A stretch of 49,155 nt of DNA from Synechococcaceae cyanobacterium (GTDB taxonomy: Bacteria; Cyanobacteriota; Cyanobacteriia; PCC-6307; Cyanobiaceae): positions 1 through 49,155 of the forward strand of contig CANCJV010000033.1 in assembly GCA_947378425.1 (NCBI GenBank), read 5' to 3'. Shown in pieces: positions 25,170 through 35,100 of the stretch (position 1 is its first letter; each line of letters begins with the position of its first letter). A program made the position numbers and the translations under genes. The notes under the pieces were generated by a model, which saw nothing but the letters and a program-made list of their open reading frames with translations, was not told the origin of the DNA and did not search any database.

Positions 25170-26000
25170 TCAGGATCCACCTCTGTGATCTGCTGGTCCG
25201 CTGCTTTCCAGCCACTCCGCAGGGATCTCCATGCGGTTTCTTCGGCCCAGACGAAGATTCCGCAGCATCGGGATCGAGCTGAATGCCAGTTGCAGCGGAT
25301 GGTGCCTTAGACCGGCACGCGATTGAGTTCGGACACTGCCCAATGTCCAGAATGCCATGGCATAGGCAGCACTGATGACAGCTTGCTTGAACCACTGCGT
25401 CGTTCCGTGAACGAGCCGAACTTTTTTAACCTCCTCAATGCGTGTCTGCAACTGGGGGATTTGGCGGTTGAGTTGGCGTAGCACTTGGCTTTTCACTGCA
25501 GCGAAGGGTGCGCTTAATTTCTGGCCTTTTGATATTGGCGACTGAGGTAATAGTGCTAAACCATTGATCAGTTCGTTCTCATTGTTCGCGATGCTGATCA
25601 AGTCCGTAGCCTGTTGAAGCTGCGTCAGTCTGCTTTGGATCGTGCGAGATTCATCATCCAAGACGACGACCCCTGCGATTGTCTGCACTGGAATCAGCAA
25701 CAGAAAGACAAGCGCCACAAATCGGCCCATTATGCGGATACGTTTTTGAAAGCGTGACAGCGGCAACACCCCGGGATCAATGCGGAGTGCAAGGACCAGC
25801 AACACCATTCCAGTCAGAGCCAAGATGCCGCCACCAAGAAGCTTGCTGCTGAATCGAACCAGCCAGACAGGTTGAAGCAAAGCAACCGGTAGCATATCCA
25901 CAATAGTTGTGATACCACAAACTACGATCAAGGCATAGCCGGACCACTGCAAAAAATTGGCAGTATCTTGGCTGCTGAATTCCTCGTCAACCACAACCAA
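25170..26000 (-). CDS. HpsJ-like membrane protein
   Basis: A protein of up to 276 residues with three N-terminal membrane helices (about 16-37, 50-72 and 90-112: FLQWSGYALIVVCGITTIV, ILALTGMVLLVLALRI, FVALVFLLLIPVQTIAGVVV), a coiled-coil stretch with RTIQSRLTQLQQAT and RQLNRQIPQLQTRIEEVKK, and a late helix near AVISAAYAMAFWTLG. This layout matches the HpsJ family, found in cyanobacteria with hormogonium polysaccharide or cyanoexosortase genes. The start is not ATG: TTG 26000 or GTG 25994. No exosortase is visible here. A decayed relative lies just upstream at 26220-26848. Confidence 0.65.
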   Translation of the reverse strand: MVVVDEEFSSQDTANFLQWSGYALIVVCGITTIVDMLPVALLQPVWLVRFSSKLLGGGILALTGMVLLVLALRIDPGVLPLSRFQKRIRIMGRFVALVFLLLIPVQTIAGVVVLDDESRTIQSRLTQLQQATDLISIANNENELINGLALLPQSPISKGQKLSAPFAAVKSQVLRQLNRQIPQLQTRIEEVKKVRLVHGTTQWFKQAVISAAYAMAFWTLGSVRTQSRAGLRHHPLQLAFSSIPMLRNLRLGRRNRMEIPAEWLESSGPADHRGGS

Positions 26001-26219
26001 GCATCGTCAACTAATATTAAGTATGGCCTCTAGCCTGGATTTGATCGAGACTGACGCGCTACTGCTGCACAATAACCGCATTTTGTAACGCTGTGTGGAG
26101 CTTCGCGAGGGTTCTCGGCCGCCACAATTCCATTCGGTTGAGCATAAGCAAACGATCTGGATTGTGCCTGTATCGATGGTCAATGTTTGGGTCGGCGTGG
26201 AACCTCAAGTACGGGTTTA

Positions 26220-26848
26220 TCAGGGTCGTTGTGGCGTCTCAGGGAGACCTTTGCTTCCAGATCTTTCGAGATCAAGGTTTAGGACTGAGCATTTCAGCCC
26301 CTGATTGTTGTGGCTAATATTGTTTGCTTGTATGTTTATAGCCTTTGTAGGTGGTGTCCAGCAAGATTGAAAGCAATTCCGTAACCCAAGGCAACATGGA
26401 TTGCCTGAATTGGGCACTATTTCTTGGGCATGCAGGGCTGGTTCTGAGCCTGTCAGGATGTGGTGTATCTCCGCAATCGGTATTCTAATGTTTTTTATAA
26501 GTATTATTTGAAGCGGAATTGTCAGCAAAAAAAACCTATCGATACCAGATTGGTTGTGCCGAGAACCAGCTTGTGTCGCGCTTTCAGGTGCCTCCGCCAA
26601 GGAGTTATCTGCCTGGCAAGCTCCAGCATCATGATCCCGATCAGTGGGAGGCATGCCAGCTTCAGGATCTGGTGGCTCAGGTCCAGAACCCAGGCGTCCA
26701 TGATCCGGATCGGCAAGATCGGTATGATGCAAAGAATCAGGAATACGACAAACCATAAATGGCCAACAATCTCCAGGTTTTGACTTGGTTTTGCTCTGGT
26801 TGGACTGTGCCTGTCATTGGGCCATGGCATAGGATTAAATGTCATCAA
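26220..26848 (-). pseudogene. HpsJ-like copy broken by a frameshift in a T8 run
   Basis: From ATG 26845 a frame encodes two hydrophobic helices (NLEIVGHLWFVVFLILCIIPI and ILKLACLPLIGIMMLELA) and a basic loop, in the same order as the intact HpsJ-like gene, but stops at 26522. The next helix, FFLLTIPLQIILIKN, equivalent to FLLLIPVQTIAG of the intact copy, continues in another frame. The switch point is a run of eight A on the plus strand (26527-26534), T8 in the mRNA sense; one extra T would join the frames. Beyond that helix similarity fades. It may be a true pseudogene, a slippage switch or a sequencing error. Confidence 0.55.
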
Positions 26849-27857
26849 GGAGTAGGTTTTTAGTCTTTGCTGCTGTATTCCTGATTTTTTCGTTCGTCCT
26901 CCCGCTTGATTCTTCGTCGTATGTCTGTACTATTCAGGTTTGATGTCTGCAGGTGCTACAGCAGGATAGGATCATTCTTGGGCCGATGAATGGGATATAT
27001 TCAACTTTGGGTAAATAATTGTCGCGTTGGATTTGAACTCTTGGCATAGTTGAGTTGAATTTGAGCGGAATCTGAGTTTAATTATATGGGGTCAACATAA
27101 GCGATGCAAAGTAGTCTCTCGTGGATTGTGCGAAGCCAATGGAGTGATGAGCTTGCCCGACTAAATTTGCTTGCGACTCTTTCAACTTTGATCAGCTTCT
27201 CGTCAGGGCAAGGGCATCATCGCGTTTAAGCGCCAGTTGCGATTCGGTTGTCTTGCTTTTCTTGGTGGCGACGTGCGCCGTAGAGATGAAGCTGAATTAT
27301 TACAATTCTCGCTCCCTTTGCGCTGGGATGGAGCGCTCAACAACACTGGATTGGTTTCTTATTCTTAGCATGTCTAATCTCCGTTGGTTGCGTGCGCGTG
27401 TGTGTGGGTATGGGTTGCTGTTTAATATTCAAGCCGAATATGCATGGGCTATTTGCTGCTTTCCTTGTGGTTCTTGCCGTGCCATAAGCTTAAGGTGCAG
27501 GTGGCATTATGCAATTTTATATTAAATTGTCTTAGTTGTCAAGGGCTGTGTCTCTGTCCAAAGCCCAATTTTTGATCAAGTAATGCCTCCGTAATTCCCG
27601 TTCATCGGTTCGTTTTTGTGTTGGTTGGCTTGGCTCACAGGTTTTTCTCCGACATTTGGCTCTAATCTTCTGTCCAATCGCCAAGATGCGAAGAAAATTC
27701 AGTTCTGTTGCTTCGGATTGGCCTGTAATTGGCTGACTCATGCTGCGAAATGGTTTGCAACCAGAGTGCTGCAGATGAGCTGCTTTTGGGAGGCATGATC
27801 CGCCCGCTTCTCCCTTTTCTTTCATGATCATTGTTTCAAGCACTTTCCTGATTCGCT
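26849..27857. other. AT-richer region without recognisable genes
   Basis: About 1 kb upstream of the sigma factor gene. Several short frames exist but none shows a family motif. A weak stem (GGGCT 27543-27547 with AGCCC 27562-27566) followed by AATTTTT may be a terminator. The right end should hold the sigma gene promoter. Confidence 0.4.
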
Positions 27858-28688
27858 ATGTCGGAATCTCTAGATTTTTATCTGAAAAGCATAGGGAGGA
27901 TTCCGTTAATGACTGCTGATGAGGAAATTCATCTTGGTTCCATCATTCGTGAGTGGCGCCAGCACGTGGACCCGCCTGTTGCGCTTGAAAAGCGTGGGCG
28001 CCGAGCGATGAACCGGATGGTCAACGCTAATCTGCGACTTGTAGTTTCTGCCTGTAAGCACTATCAAGCTCGAGCAGCCCATTTGCAGATTGACCTGTTA
28101 GATTTAATACAGTCTGCGAATATTGGCCTGATCCGGGCCGTGGAGCTTTTTGATCCCTGTCGAGGCTATAAATTTTCCACCTATGCTTATTGGTGGATAA
28201 AACATGGAATTATGCGCCACTTCCAAGAGCATGCTGGTCCAATCCGACTACCGGCTCATCTTGTTGAAACTGCGATAAAGGCTCAGGCTATGACTCATGA
28301 TGCCGGAGTCTCTACGCCTCTTTCTGTGGTTGCAGAACGACTCTCGGTTAGTACCGAACGCTTGAATTTCGTCTTGGACCGCTACTCGAGCTGTAGGCCG
28401 TTGTCTCTTGATCAGCAACTGGGTGGCCAGGACAGCGAAGGCCGTCTGTGTGACATCGTGTCAGCAAATCATTCTGACCAACTGGAAGATGACTATGGCT
28501 GGGTTCATGGTGAAATTGCAATGTTGGATTCTCACCAGCGTTCGGTGCTCCATTGTCGTTATGGCAGTGAAAGTGTCCTGTCTTTAGCCAAAACAGCTGA
28601 ACAACTGGGGGTCAGCAAGGCCAGGGTTCAGCGCCTTGAGCACAAAGCCCTTCAGCAGCTGCGCCAAAGGTTGATGCCCGTCTGTTGA
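27858..28688 (+). CDS. RNA polymerase sigma factor, RpoD-related (group 2 type)
   Basis: A 276-residue sigma-70 factor. Region 1.2 is present (SLDFYLKSIGRIPLMTADEEIHLG), region 2 includes NLRLVVSACKHYQ, LDLIQSANIGLIRAVELFDP and GYKFSTYAYWWIKHGIMRH (the -10 binding segment), region 3 has IRLPAHLVET, and region 4 ends in SLAKTAEQLGVSKARVQRLEHKALQQLRQRL (the -35 helix-turn-helix). The absence of region 1.1 and the spacer marks it as a non-essential group 2 factor, of which cyanobacteria have several for stress or nutrient shifts. It lies at the edge of the AT-rich island. Confidence 0.9.
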   Translation: MSESLDFYLKSIGRIPLMTADEEIHLGSIIREWRQHVDPPVALEKRGRRAMNRMVNANLRLVVSACKHYQARAAHLQIDLLDLIQSANIGLIRAVELFDPCRGYKFSTYAYWWIKHGIMRHFQEHAGPIRLPAHLVETAIKAQAMTHDAGVSTPLSVVAERLSVSTERLNFVLDRYSSCRPLSLDQQLGGQDSEGRLCDIVSANHSDQLEDDYGWVHGEIAMLDSHQRSVLHCRYGSESVLSLAKTAEQLGVSKARVQRLEHKALQQLRQRLMPVC

Positions 28689-28793
28689 GTCGCCTTCTAC
28701 CTTCATGAAGCCCCAGTGAGCACCTAGATGATCAACACGTAGAGGATGTGCCGCACCATGTCTCTGTCTGGTGGCTCTTTGGGACTGATTGGT

Positions 28794-29228
28794 TCATTGT
28801 ACCGGCACTTCAATTGCCGTGGAGGTTGGGGTGGTTTCCTTCCTGGGGATGGTGACGGTGAGCTGGCCACCCTCTGCTGAGGCCTTGATCGCAGCAGGGT
28901 CAGCATCCTCCGGTAGAGAGAAACTGCGTGTAAAGCTGCCGTAAAAGCGCTCAATGCGGTGGAAGCGTTTGTTGTCCTCTTCCTTCTCTTGTTTGCGTTC
29001 CCCTTGGATTGTGAGCATGCCATTCTCCAACGAGATTTTAATTGCATCCTTGGATACGCCAGGGATGTCAGCCTTGATCAGATACGTGCCGTCGCTTTCA
29101 CTGATGTCAACCCGGGGATTCCAGTCACCTACCCCGAGCAGTGAATGCGAGCGGCTCATTGGCCAGCTCAGGGCTCGGCCAAACAGACTTTCAATTTCAT
29201 TGAGTGGCTCCCATTTGATCAGCGACAT
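28794..29228 (-). CDS. hspA: Small heat shock protein, Hsp20/alpha-crystallin family
   Basis: A 144-residue chaperone. The N-terminal arm (MSLIKWEPLNEIESLFGRAL) is followed by the alpha-crystallin domain (about 37-132: PRVDISESDGTYLIKADIPG, GMLTIQGERKQEKE, FHRIERFYGSFTRSFSLPED) with the A-x-x-x-x-G-x-L motif as AEGGQLTVTIPRK. The C-terminal tail has I-x-V in TAIEVPVQ, which docks neighbouring subunits in the oligomer. It holds unfolded proteins during heat or light stress. No CIRCE element was found upstream. It diverges from the hydrolase gene at 29368. Confidence 0.95.
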   Translation of the reverse strand: MSLIKWEPLNEIESLFGRALSWPMSRSHSLLGVGDWNPRVDISESDGTYLIKADIPGVSKDAIKISLENGMLTIQGERKQEKEEDNKRFHRIERFYGSFTRSFSLPEDADPAAIKASAEGGQLTVTIPRKETTPTSTAIEVPVQ

Positions 29229-29367
29229 GATGCTTTGTATCGGCGAGTGGTGACTTTTTAAAACTATCCATCGGCATGCCTTGACGTCCTGGTTTCAGCA
29301 GATCTGATGCAACCTTTCTCGGGATGGCATCGCTGAGTCCTGAACTGATCAAGATAGGGAGGAAAGA

Positions 29368-30063
29368 GTGTTTGAAACAGGATATGTGGTCATGATGTCC
29401 ACCAACGCCGGCACGCACGACCTGATTCTCCACGTCAATGATGCTCAGCTTGCTGGCTCGCTCATCCTGCCGCCAGTCACATCAGCGCTTGTGTTATTTG
29501 CCCATGGCAGTGGTAGCAGTCGTCTCAGCCAACGCAATTGGCGTGTGGCCGAGCTCTTGCTGGAGGCCGGTTTGGGCACGCTTCTGTTTGATTTGCTCAC
29601 CCCTGAGGAGGAGTGTCGCGATCGTATTGATCAGTCACTGCGCTTCGATATCCCCTTGCTCAGCCAGCGACTGATCGGCACCATTGACTGGATCAGGCAG
29701 CGTCAGGAACTGGCCGCCCTGCCTTTGGGTCTGTTTGGCGCCAGCACAGGCGCTGCCGCCGCGATTCATGGGGCAGTCCAGCGGCCAGAGGCGGTGGGTG
29801 CTGTGGTTTCTCGCGGCGGCCGAGCTGATCTGGCGATGGAGGTGCTGGGGGCCGTCTTGTGCCCGACGCTGTTGATCGTGGGTGGACTGGACTTTGATGT
29901 GCTCAGGCTTAATCGCGAGGTGGCTTCCAGGCTCCGGGCCCCCCATGCCTTGTTGGTCGTGCCTGGGGCCAGCCATCTGTTTGAAGAACCTGGCACCCTG
30001 CGCCATGCCGCCACCCTGGCCCGGGATTGGTTCCTCCAGAATCTCAGTCCCGTCAGGGGCTGA
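29368..30063 (+). CDS. Alpha/beta hydrolase of dienelactone-hydrolase type
   Basis: A 231-residue cytoplasmic hydrolase. The core has LVLFAHGSGSSRLSQRN (oxyanion region), the nucleophile in LGLFGASTGAAAA (Ser in GASTG), an acid in LIVGGLDFDVL and His in VPGASHLFEEPG. The GTG start at 29368 is supported by AGGGAGG 5 nt upstream; ATGs at 29392/29395 are alternatives. In many bacteria this protein is fused to, or next to, a phosphoribosyltransferase; here the PRTase gene follows after 29 bases. Such pairs recur in stress clusters with Hsp20, as seen here. The substrate is unknown. Confidence 0.85.
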   Translation: MFETGYVVMMSTNAGTHDLILHVNDAQLAGSLILPPVTSALVLFAHGSGSSRLSQRNWRVAELLLEAGLGTLLFDLLTPEEECRDRIDQSLRFDIPLLSQRLIGTIDWIRQRQELAALPLGLFGASTGAAAAIHGAVQRPEAVGAVVSRGGRADLAMEVLGAVLCPTLLIVGGLDFDVLRLNREVASRLRAPHALLVVPGASHLFEEPGTLRHAATLARDWFLQNLSPVRG

Positions 30064-30092
30064 GATTCATCCGACGCTGCCTGAGCTCCTCA

Positions 30093-30794
30093 ATGGCTGT
30101 TCAACCGCCCCTCTGGCTCAATCGCCATCAGGCAGGTCTGGCGCTGGCCAAGACCTGCAGTGTCTGGTGCGCTCAGGACTCGGGCACCGTGCTGCTGGCC
30201 CTGCCGAGGGGCGGGGTGGCGGTGGCGGCGGCCATGGTTTCGCTGTTGCGGTTGCCGCTGGCCACCTGGTCGGTGCGCAAGATTGCTGATCCCGCTTGGC
30301 CGGAGCTAGCCATCGGTGCCGTGGCAGCCCATGGGGTGGTGGTGTGGCGCAACGGCGATGCAGCCAGGCGACGGGCGCAAGCGGCCCAGCAGCAGGGCTG
30401 GCTTGAGGGCGAGCTACAGGAGCTGGAGCGGCGACGCCGCTTGTTCGGTGATCCTGAGGATGAGCAGCTGCGCCATCGCCACTTGATCGTGGTGGATGAT
30501 GGCATTGCCACCGGCATGACCGTGAAGGCGGCTCTGTTGTCGCTGCGCAGTCTGGTTCCGGCCTCTTTGTCTCTGGCGGTGCCGGTGGTCGATCGCTGTG
30601 TTGTCGGCGAGCTGGAGCCCTTGGTGGATCGGTTGGAGGTGCTGGCTCTGGTGGACAATCTCAGGGCTGTGGGGCTCTGGTATGAGCACTTCGAACAGCT
30701 CCAGGACCAACAGGTTCTGGAGCTTTTGCGTCAGCAGCCCGCTGCTCTTGAGCCCTGGAGGCCCGTGCCTCTCGCAGCAGATCCGAGGGCTTGA
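30093..30794 (+). CDS. Phosphoribosyltransferase-fold protein
   Basis: A 233-residue protein from ATG 30093 (MAVQPPLWLNRHQAG). It has LLALPRGGVAVAAAM at the start of the fold, a flexible hood (WSVRKI..., GAVAAHGVVVW) and the PRPP-binding signature LIVVDDGIATGMTVKAAL, with the Asp pair followed by GIATG. These PRTases are paired with dienelactone-type hydrolases in stress operons; the nucleobase or other substrate is not established. Its last 134 bases overlap the 3' end of the convergent AraC-family gene. Confidence 0.85.
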   Translation: MAVQPPLWLNRHQAGLALAKTCSVWCAQDSGTVLLALPRGGVAVAAAMVSLLRLPLATWSVRKIADPAWPELAIGAVAAHGVVVWRNGDAARRRAQAAQQQGWLEGELQELERRRRLFGDPEDEQLRHRHLIVVDDGIATGMTVKAALLSLRSLVPASLSLAVPVVDRCVVGELEPLVDRLEVLALVDNLRAVGLWYEHFEQLQDQQVLELLRQQPAALEPWRPVPLAADPRA

Positions 30795-31806
30795 GGTGAA
30801 AACGCTGTTGGAAGTCAACGCTGAACAGGCTGAGGGAGCGATAGCCGCTGGCGATGGCGATACTGGCGACGGTGTCGACAGGGCGGGGATTTTCCAGCAG
30901 CTGCCGGGCCAGATCCAGCCGCTGGCCTCGAATCCATTGGGTGGCGGTGCAGCCGAGACGCTCGCGGAATGCATATTGGAGGGCGCGACGTGAATAGTGA
31001 CTGCGTGATTCCAACAGAGTCAGATTCAGAGGTTGATCGAGATTCTCCTTGATGTAATCAATAAGATCATCAAAAGCATCACGCCCTTGTCGCTCCCTCA
31101 GTCGTATTCGATCAAAAGGGCCTTCCTGTGCCAGGTCTGGTACCAGCATTACTGCTAATAGCCGATAGATCTGTTCATCAACTTGTAGCTTTTCTGGCAG
31201 AATTGGGCTTATGTTGAGAAGCTGTTCAGTCTTGTTGATCGCTTCCCGTAGCATTGCTTGGCACATCACCTGTAGCTCGCTGGCTGGTGGCGACCAGCAT
31301 GTGACTTGGTCCAGGGGCAGGCTGTAAGTCATCGCAGCCGAGGTGCCGACGCCCATCTGCTTAACCGTCTGCAGAAGCTGTTGGCGATCAAGGCGAATGG
31401 TGACGACGCTGTATCGATTGCCAATCCAGGCCATGTTCTGGTCTGGATTCTCCGTTTCAATTTGGCCCGAGAGTATGAGGCAGTCGCCGGCGTGTAATTG
31501 CCAGGTGCGCCCCTGGTGCGTGACGATCGCATCGCCGTCGTAACCGAGCAGCACCGTTGGCTGGAGATTCGCGTCAATTGCGGTGGCTGTGGCCAGGCCG
31601 ATCCCCGCCCCCATCACAAGGGAGCCGAAGGAGAGGTTGCAGCCATAATGCCATTCTGTATTGGCAATACTGTTGCTGTTGTGGGTCGTCACTGGTGCGA
31701 TTTCAGCGTCTGCACGACCAAGGGCGAAACTGGCTTCAACCAGTCTCAGTTTTCGCTTGAAAGGATTTTGTAGTGCTGCAAATCCGGGATGACGTTCAGT
31801 TTCCAT
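30661..31806 (-). CDS. AraC-family transcriptional regulator
   Basis: A 381-residue regulator. Residues 1-230 form the ligand or dimer domain (cupin-like TVLLGYDGDAIVTHQGRTWQLHAGDCLIL). The AraC/XylS domain with two helix-turn-helices occupies about 235-345: LIDYIKENLDQPLNLTLLE, HYSRRALQYAFRERLGCTATQWIRGQRL and VASIAIASGYRSLSLFSVDFQQRFHLKPSDLL. The remaining Ala/Arg/Pro-rich tail is encoded where the gene overlaps the PRTase gene on the other strand, which suggests that an original stop was lost. The effector is unknown. Gene order hints that it could control the hydrolase-PRTase pair. Confidence 0.88.
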   Translation of the reverse strand: METERHPGFAALQNPFKRKLRLVEASFALGRADAEIAPVTTHNSNSIANTEWHYGCNLSFGSLVMGAGIGLATATAIDANLQPTVLLGYDGDAIVTHQGRTWQLHAGDCLILSGQIETENPDQNMAWIGNRYSVVTIRLDRQQLLQTVKQMGVGTSAAMTYSLPLDQVTCWSPPASELQVMCQAMLREAINKTEQLLNISPILPEKLQVDEQIYRLLAVMLVPDLAQEGPFDRIRLRERQGRDAFDDLIDYIKENLDQPLNLTLLESRSHYSRRALQYAFRERLGCTATQWIRGQRLDLARQLLENPRPVDTVASIAIASGYRSLSLFSVDFQQRFHLKPSDLLREARASRAQEQRAADAKAPEPVGPGAVRSAHTRAPQP

Positions 31807-32153
31807 TGAAGCTCCACAAAATATCCGCCTTCGACTGAGATTTTCCGCAGTGATGCTCAGAGAAAATGGTCAGTGCAGAAAGTGACTCGGAGTTCGCCCC
31901 TTCGCTCTCATTTGCATAGCAAGCCATGGCACTGACTTGTCCCAAATGGGAATGATCAGAGCCAAAATCTCTGCGGCAAATGTTTGGAAAATTAACTTTC
32001 AATCCTTGTGGCAACTTGAATCAACCCTATTATCGCAATATTAGCGTCGGGTGGATTGACTCTATCGACCCTTTGCGTTCTTGTAAAAAAACTGCACTTC
32101 TGTGACAGCCTGCCTGCTGACTTGCTTATTGTAGTTTTACCAGCGCAGGTGAT
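31807..32153. other. Divergent promoter region between AraC-like and CheB-CheR genes
   Basis: This 347-base gap is AT-richer than its flanks. TTGACT near 32056 with TTGTAA 19 bases downstream is a poor promoter candidate towards the CheB-CheR gene. No gene is seen. Confidence 0.35.
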
Positions 32154-35100
32154 GTGGTGGAAAGGTTAACCGGCGGTGAGTCAACGGGCAAGCGCCCAGT
32201 TCGGCCTGATCATGTGGTGGTGATCGGGGCATCCGCTGGAGGACTGGATGCCATTCAGGAGTTGGCCCGTCATTTGACGGTGCCCGGCCACTTTGCTTAC
32301 ATCCTTGCTCAGCATCTCTCGCCTGACCATCCAAGCAAGTTGGTCGATATCATCGCCCGCGTCACCAGTTTGAAGGTGATCACGGCCGTTGATGGCGCAG
32401 CCTTGGAGCCGGGTGTGATCGCGATCGCACCGCCCAACCGCGATCTGTTACTGGATGCTGGGTGTCTGCGAGTTCGCGAACCCCTGGCTCACTTCGGGCC
32501 CAGCCCCTGCATTGATCTGTTGTTCGAATCACTGGCGGAGCAGTGGGGCGAGAGGGGGATTGCGGTGGTGCTCTCCGGCACCGGTTCCGACGGTGCCCGA
32601 GGTATGAGGGCTGTCTGGGCTGCAGGCGGTCTCACCATTGCCCAGTCACCTGAGGAGGCCAAGTTTGACAGCATGCCCAAGGCGGCCATCTCGCTGGGTG
32701 GCGCCGACCTTGTGCTCGAGGCGGCCGCCATCGGTGAGCGGTTGAGTGAGCTGATCCGGGAGGGGGGAGCCGGGGTGGGCGGACCTTTACCCGAATCGGA
32801 GCTGATGCTGCTCAACACCCTTACGTCCAGACTGAAGCAGCTCAGTGGCATTGATTTTTCTAACTACAAGCAATCAGTCCTGCGCCGGCAGTTGCAGCGC
32901 CGCATGGCGATTCACGGCATCAGCAGCCTCGGCGACTATCTCCCCCTGCTCAGCTCCCAGGGGGTGGAAGCCCGGGGCCTGGTTCATCAACTGCTGGTCA
33001 GCATCACTTCCTTCTTTCGCGATCCCAAGGCTTTCGAGGCCCTGCGGGAGCAGCTGCGCAGCCTGTGGGGAGACTCGATCCCGAGGGAACGGCTGCGGGT
33101 CTGGGTCGCTGGCTGCGCCAGCGGTGAGGAGGCCTACTCGATTGCCATGCTCATCAGTGAGGTGCTCGGCCACCCAGCGGACTTGGCGACACACCTGCGC
33201 ATTTTCGCCACCGATCTCGATGAGCAGAGCCTGGCTATCGCTCGCCGTGGCCTTTATCCAATCTCAGCCGCCGCATCGATTCCTGACGAACTGCGCAGTC
33301 GCTTCCTCACCGAAAAGGATGGCGAGGTTGAAGTTGACAAAGGATTGAGGAACTGCATTGTCTTTGCCCGGCACAACCTCTGCGAGGATCCTCCATTTCC
33401 CAACCTTGATCTGATCTCCTGCCGCTACACGCTGATCTATTTCACACCACCCGTGCAGGCATGGGTTCTGATTCAGTTTGCCTATGCCTTGCGCCCAGGT
33501 GGTCTGTTGTTCCTGGGCAGTTCCGAGGCCATCGGCAATCGCAGTCCTGGTTTTGCCATCGTCAATGCATCTCAGCGCCTTTACCAGCGCACGCTGGAGG
33601 TCTGCAGACGGCAACCCGCGCCTTCCTTGGCGTCCACCCGGCCGCTGTCTCCGTCCGGCCTCCCCCCTGCCCATCAACCGAACCAGCGAGCGACCTTGCC
33701 TGACCAACACGTGGCCCTGCTGGAGGCGCTGGTTCACCAGCTCTGTGGGCCAGCGCTGGTGCTCGATCAGACCCACGAGCTCGTGGAGGTGATCGGCGAT
33801 GTCAGTCCCTACTGCCGTCTGCCCCAGGGCCGGATGACGGCCAAAGGTCCGGCTTTCCTGCGCCCCGAGCTCCAGGCGGAAGCGCGAGTGCTGTTGCTGT
33901 TGGTGCGTGCCGAGGGCAGCCGTGCCAGCAGCAAGCCCTTGCACCTCGACGACCTTGTCAGTCCGATACGGCTGCTGGCTGAGTCCTTGCAGGTGGGGGA
34001 GTGCCCGCTGACTCTGCTGTCCTTCCACAAGGAGCCTCAGGCGATCGAGACTGGCCCTGGCGCCAGCGAAGGAGGCGATCGGGATGGCAGCTTTGGTCGC
34101 GAAATTGAGCGATTGGAGCTGGAACTGCTCTCCCACCAGGACAGCCTGCGCCATTCCCTGAGTGAACTGGAGCAGGCCAACGAGGAGCTGGAGACCTCTT
34201 CGGAGGAATTGCAGGCCTCCTCTGAGGAACTTCAGGCATCGAATGAAGAGTTGGAGGCATCCAACGAGGAACTCCAGGCCACCAACGAAGAACTGGCCAC
34301 ACTCAATCAGCAGCTGCGAATCCGCAGCGATCAGCTGGAGCGGCTCTACAACGACCTGGAGAACATCCAGGCCTCCCTGAGCCAGGGCATGGTGATTCTG
34401 GACCACCATCTGCGGATCACCCGTTTCTCGCCCTTGGCGGTGCGGGTGTTCGGACTTGTGGCCAGCGACATCGGCCAGCCGCTGATCGGCGTACCCACCA
34501 CCGTGCCCCTCCCTGAACTGCGCGAAACACTCATAGCTGTCATGGAGAGCGGCCATCGCCGCAGCGTCGAAGCCAGCAGCGAGGAGGTGTCCTACCTGGT
34601 CCAGTTCATGCCCTTCCAGGAACAGGACGGCATGCGGTTGGGGGTGATCATCTCCCTGACGGATGTGTCGGAACTGGTGGCCCTGCGCCGGGCTGCCGAG
34701 GCGGCGCTGAGCGAGTTCACCTGCCTCACCATCGCTCTTGAGGTGGCTGTCTGGAAGAAGGATCCATCGCTGCAGAAGCTCCTGTTCATGAGTGAGCGCA
34801 TCCGGGCGATCAGTGGCTGGACACCCGCCGAGCTCTGTCAGCAGCCCCAACTTCTGGAAGAGGCGATTGATCCCGCTGACAGAGCTTTGGTGCAGGCCGC
34901 TCGCCATGAGCGGCAGGGAGCCTGGTCGGTGGCGTACCGGCTGCAGAGCCGGGATGGCCGCAAGCACTGGGTGCAGGAATCAGCCAAGGTGATGCAGGAG
35001 GGCAGCGACCCTGTCGTGGTCGGCACTCTCACCGACATCACCGAACTGCGTGCCCTCGAAGAGCAGGCCCGGCAGCAGCAGGCGACGCTGGAGGCCGTGC

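Noticed and set aside
27253-27525. 90-codon plus-strand frame upstream of the sigma factor
   Set aside because: Rich in Cys, Trp and Arg with no coherent pattern; more like translated non-coding DNA.
29229-29367. CIRCE/HrcA element before Hsp20
   Set aside because: The TTAGCACTC-N9-GAGTGCTAA pattern is absent in the divergent gap.
33264-34967. 567-codon minus-strand frame
   Set aside because: Fully antisense to the CheB-CheR gene, His/Gln/Leu-rich low-complexity composition, no domain.
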